Source of the DNA: JADJDM01 sp044352985
GTDB taxonomy: Bacteria > Bacteroidota > Bacteroidia > B-17B0 > Aurantibacillaceae
Direction of reading: 5' to 3'
Assembly (NCBI GenBank): GCA_044352985.1
Contig: JBILCU010000005.1
Location: forward strand, 1 to 64,000
DNA length: 64,000 nucleotides
The notes beneath the pieces are model-generated. The model did no database searches, was not told the DNA's origin, and was given only the letters and a program-made list of their open reading frames with translations. The position numbers were made by a program, and so were the translations under genes. This document shows positions 42,999 to 51,175 of this stretch, piece after piece (position 1 is the first letter of the stretch; each line of letters opens with the position of its first letter).

Positions 42999-43502
42999 TT
43001 ATACCGACCAATTAATTATAAACTCTTTTTGCTCCTCTGTTTGAGGCGAGTTGAATTTTGCCAAACTTGAATTTGCTTTTAATTCATTTATCTTACTGAA
43101 CACATTGCTTTTATTGGCTAATTTTTTTTCAATTAAATAACAGCCAACTATAGTTCCTGTTCTTCCTAATCCTCCCCAACAGTGTAAATAAATTTTTTTG
43201 TTGTCATTGATGAATCGGTCAATTGTCTTAATTAATTTCATGGTTTGAAATGGCGTAGGTATATCCATGTCTTTTATTGGCATACGTATTATAGTAGCAT
43301 CATAGTTTATAAAACTTTTATAATCTTTAAAATAATCTCCATCGTGGTCTTTTTCATCTTCCTGCATTAAGTTAATAAACACATCAAATTTTTGTTTTAA
43401 AACAATTGCTCTTATTCTATTGTTACTTTTTGTATTCTGCAATGGATATGAACCTGCCATAAGTATATTTTTTATGACCCAATAATTTTCAGAAGTTGGC
43501 AT
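42999..43502 (-). CDS. Dual-specificity / tyrosine protein phosphatase
   Basis: 167 aa. The C-x5-R active site is present as HCWGGLGRTG (P-loop), preceded by KIYL. MPTSENYWVIKNILMAGSYP at the N-terminus is typical of small DSP-like phosphatases acting on phosphoproteins or nucleotides and inositides. A general-acid Asp is likely in DMDIPTPFQ. It could counter the kinases in this window, but there is no direct link. Confidence 0.85.
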   Translation of the reverse strand: MPTSENYWVIKNILMAGSYPLQNTKSNNRIRAIVLKQKFDVFINLMQEDEKDHDGDYFKDYKSFINYDATIIRMPIKDMDIPTPFQTMKLIKTIDRFINDNKKIYLHCWGGLGRTGTIVGCYLIEKKLANKSNVFSKINELKANSSLAKFNSPQTEEQKEFIINWSV

Positions 43503-43561
43503 GGCTTTTTTACTCTTATGAATTTAATGTTAAATATACTTGGCTTAAAATAATGTTCTTT

Positions 43562-43957
43562 TTAAATTTCATCTTCATAAAAACCTTCCGAATTGAGTTG
43601 ATCCTTTATTTGTTTTATAAACTCTTCCTTGTTTTCATAAAAATCTGGCCAAAATGAATTTTGATAAAACCATGTTAAATCTGCAACATCATCTTTTGCA
43701 ATTGTTAGAAAATCCAAAAGGTATTTATCACTTCCACTCCCATGTGAAAAATTATCGAATGATTTCAATTCCTCTTTATTTAAAGTCAGAACTCCATTTT
43801 TCATGTAGTTTTTTTCTTCACAATAAGCAATTATAATTTCTTCTGCTTCATTTTCCAACCATTCTACTTCATTTAAATCGCCCATATTTTTTTCTTCCAG
43901 CATAGTATATTTTTCCGAAAGGAATTTTATTTTGGACTTGATTTCTTCTATCGTCAT
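43562..43957 (-). CDS. Hypothetical acidic protein
   Basis: 131 aa, not recognised. It is acidic and helical, starting MTIEEIKSKIKFLSEKY, with a central FSHGSGSDKYLLDFL. A minus-strand -7 box (TACTTTTG, 43998-44005) lies 41 bp upstream, supporting transcription. Confidence 0.5.
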   Translation of the reverse strand: MTIEEIKSKIKFLSEKYTMLEEKNMGDLNEVEWLENEAEEIIIAYCEEKNYMKNGVLTLNKEELKSFDNFSHGSGSDKYLLDFLTIAKDDVADLTWFYQNSFWPDFYENKEEFIKQIKDQLNSEGFYEDEI

Positions 43958-44314
43958 TTTTTAACTGGATTGAATTGGATGACTTAATTTTTTAAAACAA
44001 AAGTAAATTACAAACTCAAATACTTATTTTAAATTACAGTTTTAAGGAAAAAATTTTCGCGAATTCAATTCTATATTTATAGACCATAATAAAATACACA
44101 AATCATAAAACATTGATAATCAACGAGTAGTTTATTTCAACACACTTCGTGTTTTCTCAAAATATTTCGTGTTTTCTCAGGAATTCTCGGGAAATCCCGA
44201 GAATTCCTGAATATTCTTAATAATATAACCTATTATTATTTGCTCGAAAATAAATTAAACTGGCTGAATAAATTATCGAAACAGCATACAAACTGCTTCC
44301 TGATATAGCTTAAC
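43958..44314. other. Gene-free region with a perfect 30-bp palindrome
   Basis: The promoter of the 131-aa gene lies at one end. Two copies of TTCGTGTTTTCTCA at about 44148 and 44167 precede the palindrome at 44179-44208. No gene. Confidence 0.45.
44179..44208. repeat. Perfect 14-bp inverted repeat
   Basis: AGGAATTCTCGGGA, then AA, then its exact reverse complement. It has no T-run on either side, so an operator or cruciform site is more likely than a terminator. Confidence 0.7.
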
Positions 44315-44863
44315 TTATTTAGTTTTTTTATCTTCTTCATTTTCCCTCAATAAATCTGCAATAATTATAGCAGGAGCTTCTTGTTCAATAATTAGTCGTT
44401 GGTAAGCAGCATAAATATCTTTTGAAATATCATAATGTTTTATCAGCTGATTATACAGTTCGCCACTATACAAAAGGTTAATAAGCAAATCTTTCTTAAG
44501 GTAAAATTCCACGTATTGACTTTCTGTGTTTACAATTACGACCCCTTCGTTCAATAAGTTATTAAAATGAGCAGCAAGCACAAATAAATCAGTTGTTAAT
44601 TCGGGAGGAAATGTTTCTAGGATTTTTACTTTGCAAAGAAAAAACCCATCATAAATCATATAATAAAAGGTTCCGTATTTTCCCTTTTTAAATGTGAAAG
44701 TAGTTTCAATATATTTATCTTTCTCAAATACTCCTGATTTCCAATTAGCCTCTTTATGAAGTTTTATTAAATCATTCCAAACAACATCTTGCTGTTTTTT
44801 GGGACTAAGAGTTAAGCGATAAACTCTTTGAAAATAAAATTTAATTGCACTAAGTGTTTTCAT
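44315..44863 (-). CDS. Hypothetical protein, possibly YbjN-like
   Basis: About 182 aa. The ATG at 44863 is preferred over an in-frame TTG at 44872. The body alternates helix and strand (FAAHFNN-type LAAHFNNLLNEGVVIV, YVEFYLKKDLLINLLY, KDIYAAYQRLIIEQEAPA), resembling the YbjN/secretion-chaperone-like fold, but this is a weak impression. A -7 box (TAAGTTTG, 44895-44902, minus) lies just upstream. Confidence 0.5.
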   Translation of the reverse strand: MKTLSAIKFYFQRVYRLTLSPKKQQDVVWNDLIKLHKEANWKSGVFEKDKYIETTFTFKKGKYGTFYYMIYDGFFLCKVKILETFPPELTTDLFVLAAHFNNLLNEGVVIVNTESQYVEFYLKKDLLINLLYSGELYNQLIKHYDISKDIYAAYQRLIIEQEAPAIIIADLLRENEEDKKTK

Positions 44864-44943
44864 TCGTGTCAAATTAATAACAAAAGCAGTTATACAAACT
44901 TAATTAAATAGTAGTTAAAGGTAAATAAGAGTAAGTGTTTTTT

Positions 44944-45621
44944 TTACAAGTTAAACCCTTTTTGTATTAAATGTGATTTACATTTAATACAAAACCCTTT
45001 TTCGTTATCAGTATTGTTTTTGCCTTCTGCATCAGTCATTAAACAAGTTTTTTCTTTGCAATGATCGAGATCTTGAGTATGTCCAAGCTCATGAATCGCT
45101 ACTTTATAAAATTGCGCTTTTATATCCGTTTTTTTTAATCGAAAAGTTGAAACCACACATGCATTTCCTGGTTGATAACCTAATCCCATTACACCCCAAT
45201 CATAAATTTTTTTATTATTAGTGCTTATATCCTTGTTTGTTAATCCTAAAATTACATGATTTGGTTTTGCTGCTTTTTTTTGGAGTAAAATAAGCGTATC
45301 TGCCCGATAACGATTTCTTGGTTTATAAAATGCTCTATTCGGCAAAGGGATTGTAGGCAAAATAGTTACATGAGGATATACTCTACTTAATTCTTTAAAA
45401 ATGTACGCGCTTAATTCATCTTCTAATCCTTCATAAGGTTGTATGTCAATATACAATTCAACTTTTTTTGGTTTTTGAATGATGTTAGCTTTTTTTAATT
45501 GATTTTTTTCAATCTTAACTTGCTTCTTAATTTGAGGATCATTATTGCAACCCACTAAAATTATAAATATCAAAAATAGGACTGACTTGCTTTTTTGATA
45601 ATATGCGCTACATAATTCCAT
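44944..45621 (-). CDS. Archaemetzincin-like zinc metalloprotease, lipoprotein
   Basis: 225 aa. Lipoprotein signal: a hydrophobic stretch VLFLIFIILVGC with lipobox LVGC near residue 25. The zinc site HELGHTQDLDHC, then CLM, and later FCIKC follows the archaemetzincin signature HExxHxxGxxHCx4CxM...CxxC, except that the usual Gly is Asp. The protein would therefore face the periplasm or outer membrane as a peptidase. It overlaps the end of the upstream metallopeptidase gene by 52 bp. Confidence 0.8.
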   Translation of the reverse strand: MELCSAYYQKSKSVLFLIFIILVGCNNDPQIKKQVKIEKNQLKKANIIQKPKKVELYIDIQPYEGLEDELSAYIFKELSRVYPHVTILPTIPLPNRAFYKPRNRYRADTLILLQKKAAKPNHVILGLTNKDISTNNKKIYDWGVMGLGYQPGNACVVSTFRLKKTDIKAQFYKVAIHELGHTQDLDHCKEKTCLMTDAEGKNNTDNEKGFCIKCKSHLIQKGFNL

Positions 45622-46145
45622 TTTGATATAAGTTGTTTATTAGTAAATTTTTTAGGTAGTTTCCCTTTCCACTTTAAATATAACATGAATGTTTCAGCAA
45701 AATCTTCTCGTGGATATTCCATTGCATATTTTGTAAAATAAGCATCCGCTGGCATTTCCTTTTTATACGCTGAATTATAATCGCCTCCAAAAGCGATTTC
45801 AAAAGCTTTTTTTTGAATTAAAACAAAATATTGATGCGCAAACGCATGGGCATATTCGTGTCGGACAACATCTCTTATTGAAGAATATTTAGAATTATCA
45901 AGATGAGCTAAAGATAATTTTGGGATATATAATTTTCCATCTTTATACCCCATAAAACTATCCCATTTACTTGTTTCATGCATAAAAAAACCTTTTAGAA
46001 AAATTCTTGGTATTGAACAAAAATAAATTTCTATTTCAGTCAAAGGAGAACCCTCATACCACAAGCCATTTGCATAAAGCTCATTTTGCACTTGTAAAAT
46101 GGCAGCATTAATTTTTTTAAGACTTATTACTGGATTAATTTTCAT
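45570..46145 (-). CDS. Zincin-type metallopeptidase
   Basis: 191 aa. Zinc-binding HExxH as RDVVRHEYAHAFAHQYF, and about 45 residues later PREDFAETFMLYLKWKG with an Asp/Glu that could be the third ligand, a gluzincin-like layout. No signal peptide seen, so the site of action may be cytoplasmic. It overlaps the following metalloprotease gene, so the two probably act as a pair. Confidence 0.7.
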   Translation of the reverse strand: MKINPVISLKKINAAILQVQNELYANGLWYEGSPLTEIEIYFCSIPRIFLKGFFMHETSKWDSFMGYKDGKLYIPKLSLAHLDNSKYSSIRDVVRHEYAHAFAHQYFVLIQKKAFEIAFGGDYNSAYKKEMPADAYFTKYAMEYPREDFAETFMLYLKWKGKLPKKFTNKQLISKWNYVAHIIKKASQSYF

Positions 46146-46219
46146 GCCTGAATGAAAAAGTTATATCGTTATTTTTTTAAATTAATTATCAAGATAAAAA
46201 CCGAGTTTTTGATGTGACT

Positions 46220-46771
46220 TTAATTCTGATTTTGCCAATCCAATATTTTTTGAGACACGCTCCCATCTTCAATATAAATTAAGTATTTGAAATCTTCCTT
46301 TATACATACTTGCATACAATTTAATGTAAAATCAAATAAAATAAAATAACCTGTTTCAGGGCAACTATGCGCTTTACATCCTTCTGCTATAAATTCATTA
46401 TTATCAACAATAATAGGCATCTCAACCGAACAGTTTGTAATCAAAAAACTAAATCGTTCTTTACCTATTAAACGTATTAACCGTTTTTTTAAGTCTACAT
46501 TATCAAATAAACTTATCATGTGCGGATATTTGCCATTCAGTTTCTTTAGGAAAATAAGTTTTCTTGAATCTAGCTTTTCTGACAATTTTAATTTGATTAC
46601 ACTTTTACTGTTTGTTGAATCGATTAAAGAATTAATAATTTCTTGGTTATAGTTTTTGTTTGATTCATTAGATTCATTTATTTTACTATTGTTATTTGTA
46701 TTTAGGTTACAAGACACGAATAACATTAAGACAGATAAGTAAAAAATTAATTTTTTAAATGGTGAATTCAT
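46220..46771 (-). CDS. Putative lipoprotein, unknown function
   Basis: 183 aa. Signal with lipobox: FYLSVLMLFVSCN, Cys near residue 21. Followed by an Asn/Ser-rich linker and a domain with Cys residues (ITNCSVEMPI, HSCPETGYF, NCMQVCIKED). It is not recognised. Probably an outer or inner membrane lipoprotein cotranscribed with the metallopeptidases. Confidence 0.65.
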   Translation of the reverse strand: MNSPFKKLIFYLSVLMLFVSCNLNTNNNSKINESNESNKNYNQEIINSLIDSTNSKSVIKLKLSEKLDSRKLIFLKKLNGKYPHMISLFDNVDLKKRLIRLIGKERFSFLITNCSVEMPIIVDNNEFIAEGCKAHSCPETGYFILFDFTLNCMQVCIKEDFKYLIYIEDGSVSQKILDWQNQN

Positions 46772-46884
46772 AATTTAAATTATATATCAAAATTCCTTAT
46801 TGAAATATAGGAAATTTTTTATAGCTATATATATATTATATTTTAAATTAAGATTCATTTAATAAAACACGAAATATTTTTTTC

Positions 46885-46920
46885 TGTGCAGATTCATTGC
46901 ACAATAATAAAATAAATTTG
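46885..46920 (+). promoter_or_regulatory. Shared palindromic promoter, copy 1
   Basis: TGTGCAG-N5-TTGCACA (46885-46903), 13 nt, then TTTG of a perfect -7 box TAAATTTG (46913-46920). It drives the gene at 46938. Confidence 0.8.
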
Positions 46921-46937
46921 CCATAGAAATTTTTAAA

Positions 46938-47480
46938 ATGGGAAAGGCAATTTATATATACGATTCTTACATTCAAAAAAGTAGAATGTTTTGTTACTCA
47001 ACCTTAGGAATAAAAAAAGGGAATTACATTATTCCTGAAGAAACATACATGGCTTTAGAAAATCAATATGAGTTTAGCGATTGTAAATTAATACTTCATT
47101 ATAAAAATTGTAACAACAATGATTTTATGATGTTTACTAAAAACAAATTAGAAAAATTAAATTTTTATGAGAAAAAAATTCCAATTGACATCAATGAAAA
47201 CTTATTTGTTTTTGATTTTAGTTCAAATAAATTAAATTGGAATAAAATTTTGAATGGAGAATATTCAAAACTCACCTACTCGTATAAAAAAATGATTGAA
47301 AATTTTTATTTCTATGAGGAAGAAAATAAAAGAATAGTTATTAAAATTTTAAATCCATATAGACATTATGACGAATTTGCTAGATACCTAGATGTCTCAC
47401 CTAATATTATTAAAGAGGTTGGAGAGCTAATAGATAAGCCTAACCTCGAAAAAGAAAAATTATCATTAAGTATGTTTTAA
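46938..47480 (+). CDS. Hypothetical protein, first gene of the shared-promoter unit at 46.9 kb
   Basis: 180 aa, not recognised. The C-terminal part FARYLDVSPNIIKEVGELI (helical, about 148-166) resembles a conserved tail of small Bacteroidota proteins of unknown role. It starts 18 bp after the -7 box of the shared promoter, a near-leaderless position. Confidence 0.6.
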   Translation: MGKAIYIYDSYIQKSRMFCYSTLGIKKGNYIIPEETYMALENQYEFSDCKLILHYKNCNNNDFMMFTKNKLEKLNFYEKKIPIDINENLFVFDFSSNKLNWNKILNGEYSKLTYSYKKMIENFYFYEEENKRIVIKILNPYRHYDEFARYLDVSPNIIKEVGELIDKPNLEKEKLSLSMF

Positions 47481-47522
47481 TTCGGTTTTTAAAATTTAAT
47501 TAAACAATAAAACAAGATAAAT

Positions 47523-48077
47523 ATGGAATTATTAAAGCCAGGTAATGGATTATTTAAAATAATCAATTTAGCAATAGAAGATATTGTAGGAATTGAAGAT
47601 TGTAGTTATGTAACAATGATAATTGAAAAAGATGACAATAAAATAAAACCAATAAGGGCAAAGATTTTTTTGACTGAATATCCTTTTAGAAGTGGAATTA
47701 CAAAAGAAAACATTCGTATCAATAAGGATCAAGAAATACTGAAATTGTTCAGTCAAATTTTTAATGCAACAGGTAATTTAGAATGGTTTTATGATCAAGA
47801 TGGAAAGTTTGAAAGTTTAAGTGATTTTATAAGTGAAATAAATAAAGTTAAACCATTTGGTGATTTAAGTTATCGCTTTTGTGTTGCAGGTAAGTTTTTT
47901 ATTAATAAAAATAATGAAGAAGAAATGTATCTTTTTTTACCTAAATTTTCTATAGAAGGTACCCCTATTGAAAGAGACGATATTAGCATGACCAATCTGT
48001 TATTATTTACACCTGAAGAATATTTAATAAAATACCACAAAAACGACTTCCAATTTTCTCAAAATATTTCATCATGA
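47523..48077 (+). CDS. Hypothetical protein
   Basis: 184 aa, not recognised. It is probably globular and cytoplasmic, with a FCVAGKFFINKNNEEEMYLF hairpin in the second half. The stop overlaps the next start (ATGA at 48074-48077). Confidence 0.55.
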   Translation: MELLKPGNGLFKIINLAIEDIVGIEDCSYVTMIIEKDDNKIKPIRAKIFLTEYPFRSGITKENIRINKDQEILKLFSQIFNATGNLEWFYDQDGKFESLSDFISEINKVKPFGDLSYRFCVAGKFFINKNNEEEMYLFLPKFSIEGTPIERDDISMTNLLLFTPEEYLIKYHKNDFQFSQNISS

Positions 48078-48349
48078 AATTACTTTATAAAATCATAAAC
48101 CTATTTAAAAAGGATAAGTTAAACCCAATTGATAGATGTAAAAAAACATTCAGAAAAATGGGGTTCAAAAAAATAGATGAATCTTTCTTTGAAAAATCTA
48201 ATTCAAATGGAAGAACGATATTAATTCTTAAAGAAAATGGGCTCTTTATAAAAGTATATGCACACGGCTATGGTGAATCTGATTTTTTACCTAATCCTTT
48301 AGATGATCAAGAAAGGGTTATTAATTTCATTAACGAAAATCAACTTTAA
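48074..48349 (+). CDS. Small basic hypothetical protein
   Basis: 91 aa, not recognised. Basic N-terminus (KIINLFKKDKLNPIDRCKKT), acidic C-terminus. It overlaps the gene before by 4 bp, which supports it as a real gene. It lies 74 bp before xseA. Confidence 0.5.
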   Translation: MKLLYKIINLFKKDKLNPIDRCKKTFRKMGFKKIDESFFEKSNSNGRTILILKENGLFIKVYAHGYGESDFLPNPLDDQERVINFINENQL

Positions 48350-48423
48350 TAAATATTTTTTTATAATTATAAAATGGATTCTTCTTTGGTTTAAGTATTT
48401 TATTTTAAATTTATAATAATTCA

Positions 48424-49845
48424 ATGAATGAATCTTTCGGCATAAAACTTTCTGAACTTACAAAAAAAGTTGCCGATGTAATTTCTAAAAATTTCTCAGA
48501 TTACTATTGGATAATAGCTGAAATTTCTGGCCACAAACTCTACACATCCCAAGACCGGCATTATTTTGAATTTATTGAAAAAGAAGAAGGTAAAACCGAA
48601 CCTGTTGCAAAAGTAAAAGGGGTTTCATGGAAAGAAGGTTCGCAACACATAAAATTATTTGAGCAGGTAACAGGTCAAAAATTTACCAATGGAATTCAGG
48701 TGCTTGTAAAAGTTCGTGTTGAATTTCATGCCTCATTTGGTTTTCAATTAGCGTTATTGGATATCGATCAATCTTTTACTCTTGGGAATCTTGAAAAGCA
48801 ACGCCGAGATACATTATCTAAATTGATTCTTGATAATCCTAATCATGTTAAAAAGGTTGGTGATGAATATTTAACATTCAATAGGCAACTTCATTTAAAA
48901 CCCATCATTCAGCATATTGCGGTTATTGGTTCTCCTAACTCTGAAGGATATATTGACTTTATGCATACAATAGATCACAATCAATTCGGTTATAAATTTT
49001 CCATTGATATCTATCAATCTGCAGTTCAAGGTCAGGGCGCCGAAAATGAACTGGTAAGTCGATTAATTGCAATATTTAATTCAAACATTAAATACGATGC
49101 TGTTGTAATAATTCGAGGTGGTGGTGCAAAAACAGACTTTGTTGTTTTTGATACTTACCCTTTAGCAAGAGCTGTTGCACGTTTCCCATTACCAATCATA
49201 ACTGGAATTGGCCATCATAAAGACATTAGCATTGTTGATATGATGACGCATACAATGACCAAAACACCTACAAAAGCAGCGGAGTTCATCATTTCTCACA
49301 ATAGAAAATTTGAAGATGGTGTTATTCAGATTCAAAAAAATATTATTATCAAAACTCAGCAGCTATTAAGTAAATCGAAGCAAAATATTAATGCTTCAAA
49401 TGTTATAATAATTAATAAGTCAAGATTATTTATTTCTGATTACAAGGATAATTTGAACAACTTTAATCAAATCATTATCAATAAAACAAAATCGATTTTA
49501 TATAATAGAAAAAACAACTTAATTAACTTGCTTACTCAATTGTCTTCAACCCCAAAAATTGTAACAGGAAATAAATTAAATGACTTGAATAATATTATCA
49601 ATAATTTAAAACTATTCTCAAACAAGTTTATAATAAATCAACGTGGATATATCGGACATTATGAAAAAATAGTTTCGATAATGCGGCCAGAAAACATACT
49701 AAAAAAAGGATTTGCTATTGTTTCTCAAAAGGGGAAAATCTTAAAAGATGTAGAGGATGTTAATCCGGGTTCAGATCTTACAATATCAACAAATAATTAT
49801 GAAATAAACACGAAAGTGATAACCAAAACGAAAAAGAATGGATAA
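48424..49845 (+). CDS. xseA: Exodeoxyribonuclease VII large subunit
   Basis: 473 aa. XseA with XseB degrades single-stranded DNA in both directions. An OB-fold N-terminus (about 1-130: WIIAEISGHKLYTSQDRHYF) is followed by the catalytic domain with IAVIGSPNSEGYIDF, VIIRGGGAKTDF and GIGHHKDISIVDMMTHTMTK. The latter match the family's GRGGGS and GIGHE-type motifs. The C-terminus is long and coiled. Length and domain order are normal. It overlaps xseB by 8 bp. The setting next to a defence-like region may indicate a second, accessory copy. Confidence 0.93.
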   Translation: MNESFGIKLSELTKKVADVISKNFSDYYWIIAEISGHKLYTSQDRHYFEFIEKEEGKTEPVAKVKGVSWKEGSQHIKLFEQVTGQKFTNGIQVLVKVRVEFHASFGFQLALLDIDQSFTLGNLEKQRRDTLSKLILDNPNHVKKVGDEYLTFNRQLHLKPIIQHIAVIGSPNSEGYIDFMHTIDHNQFGYKFSIDIYQSAVQGQGAENELVSRLIAIFNSNIKYDAVVIIRGGGAKTDFVVFDTYPLARAVARFPLPIITGIGHHKDISIVDMMTHTMTKTPTKAAEFIISHNRKFEDGVIQIQKNIIIKTQQLLSKSKQNINASNVIIINKSRLFISDYKDNLNNFNQIIINKTKSILYNRKNNLINLLTQLSSTPKIVTGNKLNDLNNIINNLKLFSNKFIINQRGYIGHYEKIVSIMRPENILKKGFAIVSQKGKILKDVEDVNPGSDLTISTNNYEINTKVITKTKKNG

Positions 49846-50053
49846 TCAATTAACCTACGAGGCGGCTTATGGCGAATTAAAAAAAATATCTGATGATATT
49901 GCAAATGAAAGCGTATCTGTTGATGTGCTGGCTGCAAAAGTAAAAAGAGCATCAGAGCTGATTACATTTTGTCAAACAAAACTTAGAACAACAGAACAGG
50001 AGGTAAATAATATCATCAAACAAATGGAAACAAAATCAATTCCTGAGAAGTGA
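49838..50053 (+). CDS. xseB: Exodeoxyribonuclease VII small subunit
   Basis: 71 aa. The normal XseB shape: two helices (TYEAAYGELKKISDDIAN and AAKVKRASELITFCQTKL) forming the small subunit of exonuclease VII. The start overlaps the stop of xseA. Confidence 0.9.
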   Translation: MDNQLTYEAAYGELKKISDDIANESVSVDVLAAKVKRASELITFCQTKLRTTEQEVNNIIKQMETKSIPEK

Positions 50054-50155
50054 TTAAAATACAAACCCTAATGCGATCAAAAAACCTATTTTAAATTTCT
50101 GATTCTAATTTATACTGTTGTTACGTAGAATATTTACATAATTAAATTTTTTATA

Positions 50156-50353
50156 TTAAATAATACATGTCTTGGTTCCTGTATTATCTTTTTTGGTCGT
50201 AACTTTTACTCTATCATTTTCTTTTAAGCTATAATCTGAAATCTTTTTTGGAATAATACTTATTTTTTGTGAATCAAAATCTGGTTTAAATGTACCGTAG
50301 CCTTTTTCTGCAATCTTAACGAACTTTGAGTTATTTGAACGTATTTGTCTACC
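50156..50353 (-). pseudogene. Remnant of a cold-shock-like domain
   Basis: An open stretch of about 65 codons on the minus strand with no start codon, reading QIRSNNSKFVKIAEKGYGTF, then SIIPKKISDYSLKENDRVKV and KTCII before the stop. It aligns with the last 55 residues of the response regulator encoded at 59836-61041 (GFGTFQSA, LSILPAIVKSNALKVGDKIEV). It is therefore the end of a decayed relative of that protein. Confidence 0.6.
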
Positions 50354-50467
50354 CTAAGCCTTAAAGCGCATTAAGCATGGGAGCCATCTTAAATTAAATT
50401 AAGTAAACGAAAAATCGGAATCTGATGTAGTTGGATGGATATATGAATCTACTTGAATAAACGTTGA

Positions 50468-50659
50468 ATGATTATTTGCCAAAAACAAACTAGTTCCATT
50501 AATCCTTTTAAATTAAAAAATGCACATCACAAGTATAAATTCATCAATAAAATTCAGTCTTACATTAATTTTGTTGGTCAAGTGAGAAGAAAATATGATA
50601 TAATTTATATTAAGTTTAAAACTACATTTGATGCTTTGTTTGTGAAGGTAGAAGTATAA
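50468..50659 (+). pseudogene. Remnant of a retron-type reverse transcriptase C-terminus
   Basis: A short open frame with INKIQSYINFVGQVRRKYD then IIYIKFKTTFDALF. This has the form of the C-terminal helical end of retron RTs, and lines up with LAGKLEYLKMVKGDKNSLYL of the intact RT downstream. The rest of that gene is missing. Confidence 0.5.
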
Positions 50660-50871
50660 TTGAACTAATACCTTTTGCTCTTTTACTATTTAAATATGCC
50701 TAAAAAAATACGTTTACTTTTTGAAATTGGAAAAATTGCTGATATTAGAGTGCCAAAAAAATTGCTTGTATGGAAATAACCAAGAAATTTCAAAATGAAA
50801 ACTAAATTTTTAAGGCTGGGCTAAAAGCAGCCACCCACTGATGTTACAGTTAAATAACAAAAAATGGTTGC

Positions 50872-50907
50872 TGTGCAGATAGAATGCACAAAATAATTGT
50901 TAATTTG
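50872..50907 (+). promoter_or_regulatory. Shared palindromic promoter, copy 2 (retron)
   Basis: TGTGCAG-N5-ATGCACA (50872-50890), 13 nt, then TTTG (50904-50907) within TTAATTTG. The expected transcript start is a few bases later, at the a1 arm of the retron ncRNA (50911). Confidence 0.8.
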
Positions 50908-50910
50908 CAT

Positions 50911-51164
50911 AAGTTCTTTGAATGCTCGCTTGAAGATTTTGATTTCGCTAGTTGTCGTAATGCAAATTACGAAAATCGGCTAGTGGTTAGTAAAAGTAAT
51001 TTTACTAACTGAAAGTAAGTTCGTCATTTAGACAGTTTTAACATTGACAATTAAAGCTGGTTAAGTTTATGAAATTATTTTATTATAAGATATTATAGAT
51101 ATGTCTTTACAACTATTAATACGATCTATAAACAAAGAAAACAAGAGCGAGTATTCAAAGACTT
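50911..51164 (+). ncRNA. Retron msr-msd noncoding RNA
   Basis: About 254 nt ending 11 bp before the RT start. The a1 arm TCTTTGAATGCTCGCT (50915-50930) pairs over 16 bp with the a2 arm AGCGAGTATTCAAAGA (51146-51161), one G-U wobble; AAG before a1 and CTT after a2 extend it around one bulge. Between them: hairpin TCGTAAT-GCAA-ATTACGA (50955-50972); perfect 10-bp stem GTTAGTAAAA / TTTTACTAAC with a GTAA loop (50986-51009); CAGTTTTAA / TTAAAGCTG (51033-51059); and TTATAGAT / ATCTATAA (51093-51131). The order hairpins, then longer AT-rich stems, between a1/a2 is the retron layout. The priming G and exact msr/msd boundary are not fixed. Confidence 0.85.
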
Positions 51165-51175
51165 TTTAAACTAAA

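Larger units (their letters stand above)
50054..50910. other. Degraded region between xseB and the retron
   Basis: About 860 bp with broken gene fragments: a cold-shock-like tail on the minus strand (50156-50353), a remnant after it on the same strand near 50360-50460 (frame reading FIQVDSYIHPTTSD, then stop), and a retron-RT-like tail on the plus strand (50468-50659). Promoter copy 2 lies at the end. Confidence 0.6.
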
